NCBI RefSeq assembly: GCF_016811995.1
Contig: NZ_CP069159.1
Coordinates: 2,914,001-2,978,000, forward strand
Origin: Citrobacter sp. R56
GTDB lineage: Bacteria; Pseudomonadota; Gammaproteobacteria; Enterobacterales; Enterobacteriaceae
DNA length: 64,000 bases
Direction of reading: 5' to 3'
Shown here: piece after piece, positions 63,245 to 64,000 of the stretch
Position numbering within the stretch: the stretch's first letter is position 1
Layout of the letters: the number at the start of each line of letters is the position of its first letter
Translations under genes and position numbers: made by a program
Notes under the pieces: model-generated
Told to the model about the DNA's origin: nothing
Databases searched by the model: none
What the model saw: the letters and a program-made list of their open reading frames with translations, nothing else

Positions 63245-64000
63245 TTATTTACCGCTCTTCACCTTGGTCCAGGCACGTGTACGAACACGGTCGATCTTCG
63301 GATCCTGAACTTTCAGTGTGAACATTTTGGCGCGTACATCCGCTGGCGGATAAATACCCGGGTTGTCACGGACTTCCGGGCTGACCAACGTTGTCGCTTC
63401 TTTGTTAGCGTTAGCGTAGAACACATGATCGGAAATGTGAGCAATCACATCCGGACGCAACAGATAGTTGAGGAACTGATAAGCCTCCTCTTTATTCTTC
63501 GCGTCAGCAGGCATCGCAAAGACGTCAAAGAACGCCATCGCCCCCTCTTTCGGGATCGAATAGGAAATATTTACGCCATTTTTAGCTTCTTTTGCACGGT
63601 TAGCGGCCTGCCAGACATCCCCTGCCCAGCCAATCGCCACACAAATGTCGCCATTGGCTAGATCGTTGATGTATTGCGAGGAATGGAAGTAGCGAATATT
63701 GGGACGCAGCTTCAGCAACAGCTCGGTTGCCGGGCCGGTATAATCATCTGCCTTAGTACTGTTCGGATCTTTGCCCAGATAGTTCAGCACCGTAGAAAAC
63801 ACCTCTTCAGGTGCATCCAGGAAAGAGACACCACAGCTTTTCAGCTTCTCGAGATTTTCAGGTTTAAAGATCAGATCCCAGCTGTTCACCGGGGCATCTT
63901 CCCCCAGCACCGCTTTCACTTTATCGACGTTGTAGCCAATACCGGTCGTCGCCCACATATACGGCATCGCAAATTTATTGCCCGGATCGTGCTTGGCAAC
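63245..64000 (-). CDS. potF: Putrescine-binding periplasmic protein PotF (5' end outside window)
   Basis: The last 251 codons of potF; the gene continues past base 64000 (full E. coli length 370). The frame enters as VAKHDPGNKFAMPYMWATTG and ends WTKVKSGK. Putrescine-pocket segments are visible, including GWAGDVWQAANRA and FFDVFAMPAD. First gene of potFGHI, separated from potG by a palindromic element. Confidence 0.97.
   Translation of the reverse strand, partial: VAKHDPGNKFAMPYMWATTGIGYNVDKVKAVLGEDAPVNSWDLIFKPENLEKLKSCGVSFLDAPEEVFSTVLNYLGKDPNSTKADDYTGPATELLLKLRPNIRYFHSSQYINDLANGDICVAIGWAGDVWQAANRAKEAKNGVNISYSIPKEGAMAFFDVFAMPADAKNKEEAYQFLNYLLRPDVIAHISDHVFYANANKEATTLVSPEVRDNPGIYPPADVRAKMFTLKVQDPKIDRVRTRAWTKVKSGK

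Overview
The window is chromosomal DNA of an enteric gammaproteobacterium very close to Escherichia and Salmonella. Almost every protein is recognisably the E. coli K-12 orthologue, in E. coli gene order read in the reverse direction (serC side at the left, potF side at the right). Lrp looks residue-for-residue like the E. coli protein as I remember it. Differences from E. coli (no ycaK/ycaN/ycaM between pflA and ycaD, no ycaC beside dmsC, a CigR-like gene, a LysR-pirin-isochorismatase module beside infA) fit Citrobacter best. The genus is an inference; the family is not in doubt.

Layout. 1-900: serC upstream region and ycaP. 1027-7327: ycaO, then the anaerobic pyruvate/formate cluster focA-pflB-pflA with an FNR box. 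7353-9224: an accessory patch with a frameshifted small exported cysteine protein, an unknown periplasmic protein and a CigR/RcnB-like protein. 9347-14930: ycaD and the DMSO reductase operon dmsABC with its FNR box. 14984-23005: serS, rarA, lolA, ftsK, lrp. 23551-29373: trxB, cydDC, aat, infA. 29452-32027: a divergent LysR / pirin / YcaC-like module. 32104-32830: tRNA-Ser(GGA) (serW) followed by a tandem array of about 180-bp units, each repeating the last 19 nt of the tRNA plus a terminator, then a REP pair. 32833-36008: clpA, clpS, cspD. 36093-44135: macAB, ybjX, ybjD, aqpZ, lysO. 44169-46911: hcp-hcr with FNR and NsrR boxes. 47089-54193: poxB, ltaE, ybjT, ybjS, amiD, ybjQ, ybjP. 54418-58279: arginine uptake artPIQM and artJ with ARG boxes. 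58280-58436: a strongly palindromic intergenic element. 58435-64000: rlmC, ybjO and the putrescine transporter potFGHI (potF cut by the window end).

How the genes work together. Several blocks serve life with little oxygen: PflB/PflA with FocA (formate production and export), DmsABC (DMSO respiration), CydDC (cytochrome bd assembly), Hcp-Hcr (NO/hydroxylamine) and PoxB (stationary-phase acetate production). aat, clpA and clpS form the N-degron pathway: Aat adds Leu/Phe, ClpS recognises it and ClpA unfolds the substrate for ClpP. Art and Pot import arginine and putrescine; LysO exports lysine.

No CRISPR array, prophage, transposase or toxin-antitoxin module was seen. The best candidates for undescribed biology are the serW 3'-end repeat array, the 143-nt palindrome between artJ and rlmC, and the small exported proteins behind pflA. 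Identifications rest on recalled family sequences and motifs, not on a database search.
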